NCBI RefSeq assembly: GCF_002878395.1 | Contig: NC_061121.1 | Span: 133,427,186 to 133,491,185 of the forward strand | Direction: 5' to 3' | DNA length: 64,000 bases | From: Capsicum annuum | Lineage: Eukaryota > Streptophyta > Magnoliopsida > Solanales > Solanaceae | Shown here: positions 10,796-22,431 of the stretch, piece after piece | Position numbering within the stretch: position 1 is the stretch's first letter | How the letters are laid out: each line of letters opens with the position of its first letter | Notes under the pieces: model-generated | What the model was told of the DNA's origin: nothing | The model's database searches: none | What the model saw: only the letters and a program-made list of their open reading frames with translations | Position numbers and translations under genes: made by a program

Positions 10796-11460
10796 CAACA
10801 ATTAACAACAATAATAACAATGACAACAACAACAATAATGACAAAAATAATAATAACAACAACAACAACGACAATGACAATAACAACAACAACAACAACA
10901 ACAACGACAATAATGACAACAACAATGATTACGGAAACTATGACAACGACAATGACTACAACGACAACGACAATAAGAACAATGAAAATAATAATAACGA
11001 CAACAATGACAATAACAATAACAACAATGACAACAATGACAATAACAAGAACAACGACAACAACAATAACAATAATGACAATGACAACGATGACAATAAC
11101 AACGATAAGGACTATAATGAAAACAACAACAACGACAACAACTATGATAACAACAACAATAATAATAATAGTAATAACGACAACGATGACAACAACAATA
11201 AGACAACAACAATGATAACAATAACAACAATGATGACAACAACAACAACAACGCCGATGCTGACACCGACGCCGACGCCGACGACAACAATAACAATAAT
11301 AGAAACAACAACAATAATATCATCAACAGCAGCAACAACAATGACAACAACAACAGAAAAAATAACAGCAACAACAACAATATAAACAATAACAACAATA
11401 ACAACAACAACAATAGCAACAACAACAACAAAAACAGCAACATCAACAACAACAACAACA
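10796..11460. repeat. Long imperfect (AAC/AAT)n tract
   Basis: About 665 bp are almost wholly built of aac, aat and gac triplets, with a short GC island of gccgac units at 11250-11285. The open frames across it (Thr/Ile-rich on plus, Leu/Cys/Tyr-rich on minus) are artefacts of the repeat. It begins exactly where LTR A stops. The minus strand is TTG-rich, like the (TTG)n tail of the LINE at 52902-52920, so growth from such a tail is one possible origin. Confidence 0.93.
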
Positions 11461-12006
11461 CTACTTCTATTTTTTTAAAATTATTATTAGTATTTAAATA
11501 AAATGAATTGAAATATATTTTTAACATGTGAAAGTGTAAAGTTTCTAAATGTAAGAGTTCATTTTAGAAATTTTATGCTTTCTGTTTTTAATCTAATAAT
11601 TTTTTTTTTGTAAGGTATAGTGTATTTTTGAATTCAAGTACTTTTAAGTTTTTAATTCTAAATTTTTATTATACTATTTTTAACCTTGTCTAAAAATAGG
11701 GCAATTGGCTTCTTCTAGTGCTTTTATTTTTGTATATATATATACATACATATATATATATATGTATATATATAGAGAGAGAGAGGGAGAGAGAGAGAGA
11801 GATTATAAATTTTGTAGTAATTATTTTGTAATAAATATAATACATTTTTAAGACCTAAAATAATTTAAATTGTAGTAAAATATTTGAAATTTACATATAA
11901 TAGTTATAACACATTTGTATTAAAAATATTTCAGTTATATATATTCACCTCGAGCATTGAAATACATCTATAATTCATATAATATATTTTTTTCAAAATG
12001 TATTAT
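11461..12006. other. AT-rich gap with simple repeats
   Basis: No gene is seen. It holds a (TA)n run near 11735-11770 followed by a (GA)n run near 11774-11802. The rest is AT-rich DNA without recognisable coding content. Confidence 0.6.
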
Positions 12007-12207
12007 AGTTATGTGTTATTTTTTCTCTTATTAATAATGTTAAAAATGTATAATACCTAAATTTCAAATATTTAAATACTATTCAAATTAGTTTATGTAT
12101 TGTTATGTATGTATGTATATGTACTAATTTGAATAGTATTTAAATATTGAAATTTAGGTATTATGGATTTTAAACATTATTAATAAGAGAAAAAATAACA
12201 CATAACT
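12007..12207. repeat. Long inverted repeat (about 85-bp arms)
   Basis: The left arm, 12007-12092, starts agttatgtgttatttttt; the right arm, 12123-12207, ends aaaaataacacataact. The arms are nearly perfect complements around a 30-bp loop rich in gtatgtat. It could be a foldback-type MITE. It is followed at once by (TAAC)n and (TA)n runs (12204-12256), which hide any target duplication. Confidence 0.85.
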
Positions 12208-12219
12208 AACTAACTAACT

Positions 12220-12222
<3 letters not shown>

Positions 12223-12256
<34 letters not shown>
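12223..12256. repeat. (TA)n microsatellite
   Basis: Uninterrupted TA run, preceded by a taac tetranucleotide run. Confidence 0.95.
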
Positions 12257-12259
<3 letters not shown>

Positions 12260-13461
12260 GATAAGAAATATTACGCTCTAGTATGTAAAAGTCAAAATTA
12301 TACTATAACATACAAATAAGACTATTTATTATACCACTTATTTAATTAGCCTATATATTTTTACATACTGCTACTTTACTTTACAATACCATATATATTA
12401 CCTTATCCTTTTACCAACTCCCATTTCTATTTACCATATAGATTATACTATTTCTTATACCTTGTATACGAATATTTTTTGAAATACTTCTATTTTGTAG
12501 TACCCTTTCATATGCCACATATCATATACATATTTTCTTATATTCATACTACTCCATATACAATATATATCACTTGTATAGACCTATATATCATTTCTTA
12601 TACAATATATTATATGATTGAAGTGTGTTAGTAATACGCAATGAAAGGCAAAAACAACCCTAGGAAGATCTACTTGCGCTTAAAATTTATTAACATCTAA
12701 AGAATAGGCTTCAAGACAAATCTTATGACAATAGTAGTAGTTGAAAAACTCCTTCGATAGTAAAAAGAATTTATGTATATCCACATCGAGATCGATCTTT
12801 GTTATCAACTCTGTGATCAACAGAACTCGCATATAAATTGGATTACGAATATTATGTTGAAACTTATTGCAAAAATCTCAACCAAAAATATGCAAACTAA
12901 GAATCACTTTTCTTGTCAATTATATTTTCTCTATTGATTTAGAATTGGATTCACACACTTTCAATAAATTGTTATTCACATAAAAACTATTCTCGTAGTG
13001 AAAACCTTTTTCATGATGAAAACTTTTTTCACATTAAAAATCTTTTTCAAAATGAAAACTTTTCTCTTAATGAAAATATTTTTCTCAAGAACTTGTGTAA
13101 TAATGAAAAAACCTCTTTTCCATAAAACCTATGTTATAATGGAAGCTCACCACTTCACCACCATTGACAGACGAACAGAGTCAATCTACCTAATAATGCA
13201 AAAAAAACTAGAAGTATCTTCATGAAATGACCTGAACCAGGGTCCTATCGTAATGGGAATCCCAAGTCCAGCCAGGATAGAGAACCGCCCCTGTTACTCA
13301 ACCTAACCAACCAAATATATACATTGAGTCGAATGAATTCCGAGCATATTACAAGATAGTGTATTACTGCAACTTGAGATTGTGGGACAGGTCCATTACT
13401 GCGACTAATCCAAACAAGTCCAACCGTCCAATACCCAATCGATAACCCAAAATCATAAACC
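12257..13461. other. Unassigned AT-rich DNA, left flank of element B
   Basis: No gene is recognised. A diverged tandem of about 20 bp (tgaaaacntttttc units) lies at 12985-13110 and gives a Phe/Lys/Met-rich open frame that I do not take as a gene. The last part, 13225-13461, is less AT-rich and is the target of element B. Its continuation lies at 24778 on the far side. Confidence 0.5.
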
Positions 13462-13466
13462 AATCC
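13462..13466. repeat. Target site duplication of element B, left (aatcc)
   Basis: aatcc immediately precedes the left LTR and recurs at 24773-24777 immediately after the right LTR. Confidence 0.85.
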
Positions 13467-15484
13467 TTTAATGCCCAAGTCTGTACCCCGAACGCTACAT
13501 GGTGCTTACAATCCCGAGGGACCACAAACTCATGACTGATATCTACTGTGAGCACTGAATAATAATACTGTAATAATGCAGAAAATAAGCTAAAATACCA
13601 TAAGGTTCACAATCCAAATACAGATAAAAATAACAACTATAATGATATCTGATAAAACCTCAAAAAAACTAAAATACTATCTGAACTAGTCTAGACTGAA
13701 AATCCTCTAACTGAACTATCTAAATGTGGAGTTGATGGGACAAACCCCCCAAATAACTCTGACTACTAAAATAAAAACACATCCTCTATAGATGAGGACT
13801 TACTATTAAATCTGTTGCTGTATACTGAATCTGTCTATGCACGATCAGGAACCTGAGTATCCGAACCTATGATATGAGACACCATAGCGCAAAAAAAGGG
13901 TATGCATCAGTACGTGGAGTAAATTGGTAAGCTAGATGAGGTAAGGCTGAATGCAAAGGTTCATATGCATGAACAATAATTGACTGAATGATATGGAAAA
14001 ACTGAGTAAGAGTATATGGATAACTAAAATTATTGTAAATACTGAGTCTACAATACTGTGCATATACGTGTATACTGTATCTGAGCTTTTACTGAAGTTG
14101 AGTACTAATTTTTTATACTGAGTAACTGATATCTGAGATTACTGATAACTGAGTTACTGATAACTGAGTGATTATTTTTGACAGTCCTAATTCTGTAGAA
14201 CTGAACTGAGTTCTAAACTGAGACTGAAACTAAAACTATGAAAGGTAATCATCTAACCGACATACCCCAAATAAGATAACTGGGGTCCAACCTGTAACCC
14301 CAGTTGAAAGGGTGTCTGTACCATGCTATGGGTAAACACAAGTTAAAAAGTTACCCTTATCTGGTAGGTACTCTAATAAGAACGGTGGTACCCTCAACTA
14401 GCAGGTGAAAACACTGCATCAATCCTCGACTATCAGGTTGATGTCTCAACCTACGTTGGATACGTAGTTCTAAAATACAAGGACTACTTGTAAGGATCAC
14501 ACCCTTTACTGGCATGTGAGCCCCCATCCTTGGGTTTACTCGGTGCTGAATCCTACTCCCACCTTAATAGACTTTGGACTAATTTCTAGACTATACTAGA
14601 TTTGACTGAACTGTTACTTATCGTGTTGACTGACAGAACTAGATTGATTTTACTGAGTTTTGTAACTGACTGAGTACTACTATTTTGTGACATGACTGAG
14701 ACTATTTTGTAACAATTGTGGCTCTAGGTAAAAAGCTAGATTGTCGGGTAATAGATACCCCAAGGACTCGATAGCATAAAAATTAAAGTATAGCATGATC
14801 TTGAAAAGCATAACAAGGTTTACTTGTTCATAATTCATTCATAGAGACCTTTTATCAAACACTTGTAGGGCATAAACTTGTACATATGCTAGCATGTCAT
14901 GATTTCACCATTTAATTCATATGGACATTCCATCAAACACATAGGGAGCACAACTTAATGTATATAATCATGGACAATAGGTAAATATTGAAACTACAAC
15001 ACCTAAACTTGCTAAGTCGAGGATTATAACATGGTAATTACCCAATCCAATATACCTGCTATTTCAATTTCATGGGATCTATAGTTAATCATGGACTGAA
15101 ACTCAATTAATGTCATGAACATGAATACAATCCAATTTTAAGAATGTAAATTATGAATCATTAATCTTGTAGTATTAAAAATAGATTCGTGGACTCTATG
15201 GGTGAAAGGAACCCATCGCGGAGCCTCACTAGAATTTGATAATTGTTATATGAGCCATTAGCGCGATGCGGTGAAGTACCAGGTGGTACACTATTTTACT
15301 AAAAAAATCTATAACTTTTCACTCAAGTGTCGGATTTAGGCAAATTTATATCGTTGGAAAGTTGACTAAATTTCCTATGTAATGGTAAGCTCTAAACTTA
15401 TAAATATTGAGTATTTTAAAAATTTTGTATATGAACACTCATGTACTGAGAGGTAAATTAAGATAGGGAAAATGGGGTATTACA
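13467..15484 (-). repeat. 3' LTR of element B, with a 364-bp internal deletion
   Basis: It begins tttaatgccc and ends gtattaca. It aligns with the right LTR throughout except for two gaps. Relative to the right copy it lacks 24140-24503; the join lies at ggaacccat next to cgcggagcc near 15214, at a shared ccat. It also keeps a short segment near 14408-14445 that the right copy lacks. Confidence 0.9.
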
Positions 15485-15499
15485 ATATCTTTCCCTTGT
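15485..15499 (-). other. Polypurine tract of element B
   Basis: The plus strand is atatctttcccttgtg, so the minus strand is a purine-rich run just upstream of the 3' LTR. Confidence 0.75.
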
Positions 15500-15817
15500 G
15501 AACATTCATCCTTGAACGAGACTGATAAAGTTGAGAAACACTGCTAGAATGAGTTTACACACTGAATATGCATATCTGGTGCATGAAATACGTGACTGAA
15601 GCTACTGATAAGCTGAGTTTTCATACTGAACATTCATATCTGATGCATGAAAACATGACTGAACTGATTCATGAATGCATGACTAAATATGCAACGGTAA
15701 TGAGTACCAAGTTTGTAACTATAACTGAACATGGAACTGAGTAAAGCTAAGGAAGAATGTTACCTAAAGCTGAATCTGAGTTTGCAGAGAAAAGGTGAGG
15801 ATACTTGGTTCGCATAT
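15500..15817 (-). pseudogene. Element B 3' end of pol and untranslated tail
   Basis: Positions 15770-15817 encode the last residues of pol on the minus strand (DMRTKYPHLFSANSDSA), which in element C directly continue the chromodomain. Here they are cut from the rest of the chromodomain by the solo LTR. Positions 15500-15770 are the untranslated stretch before the polypurine tract, with repeated actga and ctgaatatgcat-like words. Confidence 0.8.
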
Positions 15818-15822
15818 CTTCT

Positions 15823-17657
15823 TATAATACCTCGTACTTCTACTTAGCTTGAAATCATCCCAAGTATGTTAGAAACTTACTTTGAAAGATGAATCTATTT
15901 TTGTACATTTGGAATTCTTAAAATTTTCACTTCCTATTGAGTGGGAAATTGTATTAGCTTTCCAACGATACCAATTTTGTCCAAATTCGGAATTGGGATA
16001 GAAAGTTATAGTCATTTTAAAAAGCAGTCAAAACTGCCCAGGTGCGACGATAAGGGCCGACAAATCATTAAGCTAGCGACGAACCATCACCCAAACTATC
16101 ACAGCGGAGGTAGTGAGACCACATTTTACCTAAGGAAGATGGATCAGGCCGATGGACCATTGAGCAGCAACGGACCATTGCCCAAGCCATCACAGTAGAG
16201 GCAGTGAACCCCTATTCTGCCCAGGTACGACTGTTAGGACCGACGGACCATCGACCCAATGATGGACTGTTGCACCCACCATTACATAGTTCATTCAATT
16301 ATCTTAAAGTCATTTTTAAAAGGTTATTTGGGTTATTTTTGACCCATTTTTTCCCCTAGTTATATCAGATCAAGGCTCATAAGTTCATTATCTATCTACA
16401 ACATCAAATTAGGATTTTCTCTCAAAGATAATCCCCAAGAACAAGATCAAAATCCTTCTTCAAGAAACTAAGAGATTCAAGTTCATCAAATCCAAGGAAT
16501 TCAAGGAACTCATAACCCAGGTATGTCATATGTTGATTCATGGGTCTCTTTCACCCATGAAGCTCAAGAATCTCTTTTTAAAATCCAAGATTTATTTATT
16601 TATGAATGTTCATGATTTAAATTGAATTTAAATTCATGTTCATGATGTTGTGGGGTTTTGATTCATGTTTGAAACTATATATTCCAATAATTGACCCTAG
16701 GATGTGGTGATTTGCATAATAATCATGATAAACCCTTAAATTTACACGTTGATTTTTGTATCCATGATTATTAGAGGTGTTGATGATTGTATAACCAAAG
16801 CATGCTCCCCATATGTTTGATTAAATACCTATGTGAACGAAAAGTCCTACAGGACTGTCAGTACAGTCATTCAGTCTCAGTTATAGAACTCAGATAGTTC
16901 TACAAGATTTAGGACTGTCAGATCCAGTCAACTCAGAATAGTACAAAACTCAGCTAGTTCTATCAGAACCTAAACTGTCAGATACAGTCGCTCAGTATCA
17001 GCTATTTTAGTTATACAGATATCAGTAACTCATGTTATCAGTACTCAGACTCACTAATCATGTTATCACGAACTCAGTTATAGTTATTATGTTGTCATGC
17101 ATGTATTCCCACATTCATGTTATGCAGTCAGTTAGTATAGTTCATGCATATGAAGCCTTTGCATTCAGTCTACCTCATATGCATACTAGTACATTCAAAC
17201 GTACTGACACATTTGCGCTATGGTGTTTTATACCATAAGTTCAAAAGCCCGAGCTCTAGAGCTTCAGTAGCATTCCACTGTCATCAGTCAGAGTTAGCAG
17301 TGAGTCCTCATCCTTTGAGGACATGACCATTAATTTATTATCTCATTAATTAATATATTTCAGTAGCTGGAGTTAGTTGGGGATATGTCCCATCAACTCC
17401 TTATTCAGACAACTTAGAGACTTTCAAACTAGCATGTTCAGACCATTATTTTAGTGGTTTTGGTACTGATATACCATATCTTTAGATGTTATGTTTTATC
17501 AGATCTTTGAACCTTATGGCATTTCAGCCTTTATTTCCATATTTATACAGTATATTATGTAGTGTACAAGTACAGATATCAGTCATGGGTTAGTTTATGG
17601 TCCTTCGGGGTCATGATCATCGTGTAGCATTCTGGGTGCCAGATTCAGGGCGTTACA
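15823..17657 (+). mobile_element. Solo LTR of another gypsy family, nested antisense in element B pol
   Basis: The plus-strand ends are tataatacctcg (15823) and gggcgttaca (17657), the same terminal form as the LTRs of A and B when read in sense. No internal region or second LTR is present. The flanks cttct (15818-15822) and ctgcc (17658-17662) sit exactly where a 5-bp duplication of ctgcc would fall: the intact pol reading E-A-D-M-R needs the plus strand to read atatctgcc there. Three of five bases match. It holds GACGG/CCGTC-like motifs at about 16040-16275. Confidence 0.85.
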
Positions 17658-18180
17658 CTGCCTCTGCTTCCCAAGTAGCTCCCTTAACAGACTGATTCCA
17701 CTAAAGAACTTTAACCAAAGAAACTTTTTTGTTTCTCAGTCTGCGAATTTAACGATCGAGGATTTGCACTGGAACCTCTTCGAAAGATAGATCATTCTAA
17801 ATATCTACACCCTCTAAGGGAGCTATGCTGGGTTACCAATGTATTTCTTTAGCAAGGAGACGTGGAATACTGGGTGTATTGAAGCTAGATCTGAAGGAAA
17901 CTGAAGCTCGTAAGCTACCTTTCCAAAATGATTAAGAATTTTATAAGGACTGACATATAGGGCACTGAGCTTTCCCTTCTTGCCGAACCTCTTTACCCCC
18001 TTCATGGGCGAGATTTTCAAGTATGCTAAATCGCGGACCTCAAACTCGAGATCTTTTCTCCTCACATCTGCATATGATTTCTATCAACTCTGGGCTTCCT
18101 AAGCCTTTCTCTCATCAACTGAACCTTCCCTAAGGCATCAAACACTAAGTTAGGACCTACTACTATGGCCTCACCAACCT
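17658..18180 (-). pseudogene. Element B chromodomain and integrase C-terminus
   Basis: The minus strand reads RRKDLEFEVRDLAYLKISP, then KGVKRFGKKGKLSALYVSPY and GKVAYELQFPSDLASIHPVF, and the chromodomain WEAEA end at the solo LTR junction. The chromodomain directs integration to modified histones. A stop lies near 17822, so it is broken. Confidence 0.88.
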
Positions 18181-18960
18181 CGAACTAATCAATTGGAGAT
18201 CTATATCTCCTACCATAATGAGCCTCAAATGGAGCCATCTGAATACTAGAATAATAGTTGTTATTATACACAAATATGATCAAAGGAAAGTGGTCATCTG
18301 AACTACCTTTAAAATCAATAATGTAGGCTCTTAATATATCTTTTAGAGTCTTAATGGTCCTTTCTGCTTGACCATCTGCCTGAGGGTGAAAAGTTGTACT
18401 AAGGTGAACTTTGGTACCAAGACCCTTTTGGAATGCTTTCCAGAAGTGAGAGGTAAACTGGGTACACCTAACTGAGATGATAGACACTGGGACTCTATGT
18501 AACTTGACCAACTCTCTGATATAGAGATTGGCATAGTCCTTGGATAAATAGAAAGTATGAACTGGCAAGAAATAAGCATATTTGGTCATCCTATCTATGA
18601 TAACCCAAAATCGAATCATGGTGATGATGAGTACGAGGCAGACCCATCACAAAGTCCATGTTCACTTTTTTATATTTCCATGTGGGAATACTGAACTCCT
18701 ACATGGAACCACTAGGCTTCTAGTGCTCAATCTTAACCTGCGGAAACGTAGAACACTTAGGTACAAACTCTATCATATCTCTCTTCATCCCACTCCACTA
18801 ATAGATCTCTCACAAATCATGGTACATCTTAGAATCCCCTGGATGAATAGAGTAACGCGCACTATGCACTTCTACAAGAATTTATTGCCTCAAGTCATCT
18901 ACGTCTGGCACACATAGCCAACCCTGGCATTGTAACACACCATCTCACTCTTGGGAGAAA
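18181..18960 (-). pseudogene. Element B integrase core
   Basis: Visible in order are MDFVMGLP (first Asp), an internal frameshift near 18610, then SIISVRCTQFTSHF, where the second catalytic Asp of the usual SDRGTQF is Val. QADGQAERTIKTLKDIL retains the Glu, followed by DFKGSSDDHFPLIIFVYNNN and YGRRYRSPID. The missing Asp and the stops make it inactive. Confidence 0.88.
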
Positions 18961-19720
18961 ACTTTTACTTTCTGATCTCTGACTGACTCTTTCAGCTTAA
19001 TCAGAGTGGGGTCTCTGTCCTGTTTTTCCTTTACTTTGGAAACTAGAGCTGATTCTGAACTATTCGGGACCCACAAACTACCCTCTACTGAATCGACTAA
19101 GTGGACACCTAGTCGGGAAAGCTGATGAACTTACCAAATTAACTTCTTCTTACCGTTCTCAATATGAGAAACACTACACTTATACAACCTACTGAGAGCA
19201 TCTGCCAATACATTGGCCTTGCCTGGATGGTACAGAACACTCATGCCATAATCTTTCAGCAATTCAAACCATCTTCTCTAACACAAATTCAACTATTTTT
19301 GAGATAACACATACAGCAAGCTTTTGTGATCTGTGAACACATCAACATACACCTCATACAAATAACGCCTCTAAATCTTTAAGGCAAACACTACAGCTGC
19401 TAACTCAAAATCATGGGTAAGGTAATTCTTCTTATGAGGCTTAATCTATCTAGAGGCATCGGCTATGACCTTACCTCTCTGTATGAGGACCCAACCCAAA
19501 CCTACTCTGGATGCATCACAGTACATAACAAACCCATCTGAACCATCTGTTAATGTTAGAACTGGGGTTGTAGTTAGTTGAGTATTCAACTTCTGAAAAC
19601 TCTTCTTACATGAATTTCACCACTGAAACTTGAATTTCTTTTGAGTCAATCTAGACATGGGGGATGCAATAAATAAAAACCCTTCAAAAAAATCGATGGT
19701 AATAGGCAGCTAAACCCATG
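18961..19720 (-). pseudogene. Element B RNase H domain and linker
   Basis: [33 protein letters not shown] and VFTDHKSLLYVLSQK carry the three acidic positions. The linker [17 protein letters not shown] and LADALSRL follow. Several in-frame stops interrupt it, for example after ASR and after FALKI. Confidence 0.86.
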
Positions 19721-20480
19721 AAGCTCTTGATATTTGGTAGAGAAATGGGTCTAGGCCAGTTTCTCATCATTTCAGTCTTATAAGGATCAACTTTAATGCT
19801 ATCACCGAAAATAATATGACTAAGGAATGCTACTGTCCTTAGCAAACATTAGCACTTACTGAATTTGGCAAACAATTAATGACTTCTAAGAGTCTGAAGT
19901 ACAATTTTGAGGTGATCTGTATGATTATTCTCGCTTTGGGAATAAACAAGAATGTCATCGATGAAGACTATAATAAACATATCCAAGTATTAATTAAACA
20001 TGCAATTCATTAAGTCCATGATGGCTACTGGGGAATTTGTAAGACCAAAGGACATGACAAGAAACTCGAAGTGACCATACAGGGTTTACAAAGCTATTTT
20101 TGAAATATCACATTCCCTGACTCTGAGCTAATGATAGCCTGATCTAAGGTCTATCTTAGAAAAGTAACTGGCGCTCTGAAGATGGTCAAACAAGTCATCG
20201 ATTCTAGGAAGTGAATATTTATTATTGACTATGACTTTGTTCAACTGATGGTAGTCTATACACTTTCTAAGAGAATCATCTTTCTTGTGTATGAATAAGA
20301 CTGGTGCGCTCCATGGGAAATATTGGGTCTGATGAACTCTTTGTCTAAAAGGTCCTTTAACTATTCTTTTAACTCTCTGAGTTCAGCTAGAGTGTTTCTA
20401 TATGGTAGAATAGACATGGGCTAAGTATCTGGAAGAAGTTCTATTCCGAAGTAAATTTCCCTTTCGGGAGGAACTCCAGG
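19721..20480 (-). pseudogene. Element B reverse transcriptase
   Basis: The catalytic box is intact as [12 protein letters not shown] at about 19940-19985. It is preceded by FGLTNSP-like and [13 protein letters not shown] sequence with stops. The N-terminal KDDS/KDGS region near 20270 and LRELK-like segments are recognisable but interrupted. Confidence 0.83.
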
Positions 20481-21018
20481 AAGATCTTCAGAAAATATAT
20501 CTGAGAATTAATTCACTACTGGAACCGACTCAAGACTAGGAGTCTCTGAACTAGAGTCTTTGACTCACACAAAATGATAGACATAACCTTTGGATATCAT
20601 TTTTTTTCACCCTAAGGTATAAAAACAACTGACCCTTAAGCGTTCTAGTACTACCCATCCATTCAAGGACTGGTTCTTTTGGAAACTGAAAATGAACAAT
20701 TTTATTTTTATAATCAACTGAAGGATAGCATGAATGGAGCCAATCCATGTTGAGAATGATGTTGAAATCCATCATCTCTAACTCTACTAAGTCTGCTGAA
20801 GTGACTTTCTGAGATATCATAACCAGATAGTTCCTGTATACCCTCTGGGCTATGATAGACTGGCCCACTAGGGTAGAGACTAAGAAAGGTTCTGTTAAGA
20901 TTTTTGGTTTGACTTTGAAGTTCACTGCTATGTAAGGAGTTAAAAAAGACAAAGAAGCTCCTGGATCTAATAATTTATATACATATAAATAAAATATATG
21001 TAACGTACCAGTGACCAT
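20481..21018 (-). pseudogene. Element B aspartic protease
   Basis: The active-site region reads KLLDPGASLSFLTPYIAV. Downstream are STLVGQSIIAQRVYRN and MMDFNIILNMDWLHSCYPS, the usual C-terminal part of gypsy proteases. It is open for about 155 codons (20551-21018), the longest clean stretch of this element's polyprotein. Confidence 0.88.
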
Positions 21019-22207
21019 ATTAGGAGAACTTTCCAGATCTTGGTTGGACTGAAGTGCGTAGAGCTAGTTTGGATGTTGCCCACTGATGGCATTGGAAGTG
21101 GCACCCTGATGATTTGGGAGACCGGACTGAGCTGAAGAATGATTGTACTAACGCTGAGATCCGGACTGAATACAATCTCTGATTCTATATCCTGGCTTGC
21201 CATACCCAAAATAAATATCACTGCTAGCCCTGCAGACACCTTGATGGTTTTTGCCGCATTTCTGACAAAGGGGATTTGTTCGAGTACTGCTGACACTACC
21301 CTAAGATTTAGAGGCTAGCGCCCTATCTTTGTTACCATTTCTGAACTTAGGGACTGGAGCACTGGCTGAGAATGGAGTTGGAACTGAAGATTTTTGGTGA
21401 AACTAAAAAGGGTTACCGCCTTTTAACTTAGGCTGAGTGAAATTAAAGCTACCTATTCTAGCTCTCTTGTTCTCTACTATCTCTCCTTATTCTTAGCCTC
21501 TTCTATCTGTTGACCATGGACCATAAGCCTGGATATTTATCTCCATAATCAACATCGCAGTTCTACACTCCTTAACCACACTTTTTGACATCCTAGACAC
21601 GAACTTGCTCATTCTAAACCTATTGCTACTACTACATGCAGAGCATACCTGGATAACTGAGTAAACTCAAGGGAATACTCTTTCATACTCATACTGCTTT
21701 GCCTGAGACTGATGAACTCTAACACCTTGTCTTCTCTCATCTCTAAGAGAAAGAATCTATCTAAAAAAGCAGTATCAAACTCTTCCCACTCTACGGGATC
21801 TGCATTTGTGCCCCTGTCTACATTTCACTACTTAAACCATGTATGACCTCATCTTGTAGCTGATAGACAGCTAAATCAACACCCTTACTAGATGTCACTC
21901 CCATGATATCTTTGACTTTTTTAACTTGATCGAGAAACTCCCGTGGATCCTCTTCTAACTTAGATCCTGAGAATAGAGGAGGACTTATTCGGGAGAAGTC
22001 CCAAATTCTAACTGCAGCAGTATTGGCCACTGGGTTGGCCTGAACAGCAGCTGGTCATTCATTTTGAGCTGTTATAAAATTGGCTAGAGTGGTGAACGTA
22101 GCTCTGAATTCTGCCTGGGAGACATGCTCGTCCAGGGTATCTACCTAAACGGACTGAAGTGCTGGCTGGGTTCCTGTTCTTCTTTCATTGTTCTTTTTAG
22201 GAGGCAT
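21019..22207 (-). pseudogene. Element B gag with zinc knuckle
   Basis: The ATG at 22207 gives MPPKKNNERRTGTQPAL and LDEHVSQAEFRATFTTLA, then a stop. The frame resumes with RIWDFSRISPPLFSGSK and LEEDPREFLDQVKKV (21818-22030). The nucleocapsid near 21190-21270 reads CQKCGKNHQGVC and YFGYGKPGYRIRDC, a decayed CCHC knuckle. The start was chosen because MPPxxN followed by an HVSxAEF block is shared with the gags of A and C. Confidence 0.86.
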
Positions 22208-22414
22208 GTTTTATAAATGGAAGTAAAAAAAGGATTAGACTGAGAGTTTAACTTGAGCTCAAGCTTACTCGCACGACATGAATACTAAAAGAAGCGAAAC
22301 TTTTCCTAAAAATGACTCATAGCCTCTTACCCATATGTGTGGCGCGCTACACACACATGTACAAGACTCTACTAGACGCAGCTTTCAGATTCCTTAGGAC
22401 TTTATTGAACCTTA

Positions 22415-22427
22415 GGCTCTGATATCA
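22415..22427 (-). other. Primer binding site of element B
   Basis: The minus strand is TGATATCAGAGCC, one mismatch from the initiator tRNA-Met type site of element A, about four bases from the LTR end. Confidence 0.85.
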
Positions 22428-22431
22428 AGTT

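Noticed and set aside
10706..11527. Long open frames on both strands (Thr/Ile-rich on plus, Leu/Cys/Tyr-rich on minus)
   Set aside because: Both arise from the (AAC)n-like repeat, which lacks stops in several frames. There is no domain and no gene structure.
13245..13555. Overlapping minus-strand open frames of 77 and 63 codons
   Set aside because: They straddle the target duplication and the LTR edge of element B, so they cannot be an ancestral gene. No motif was found.
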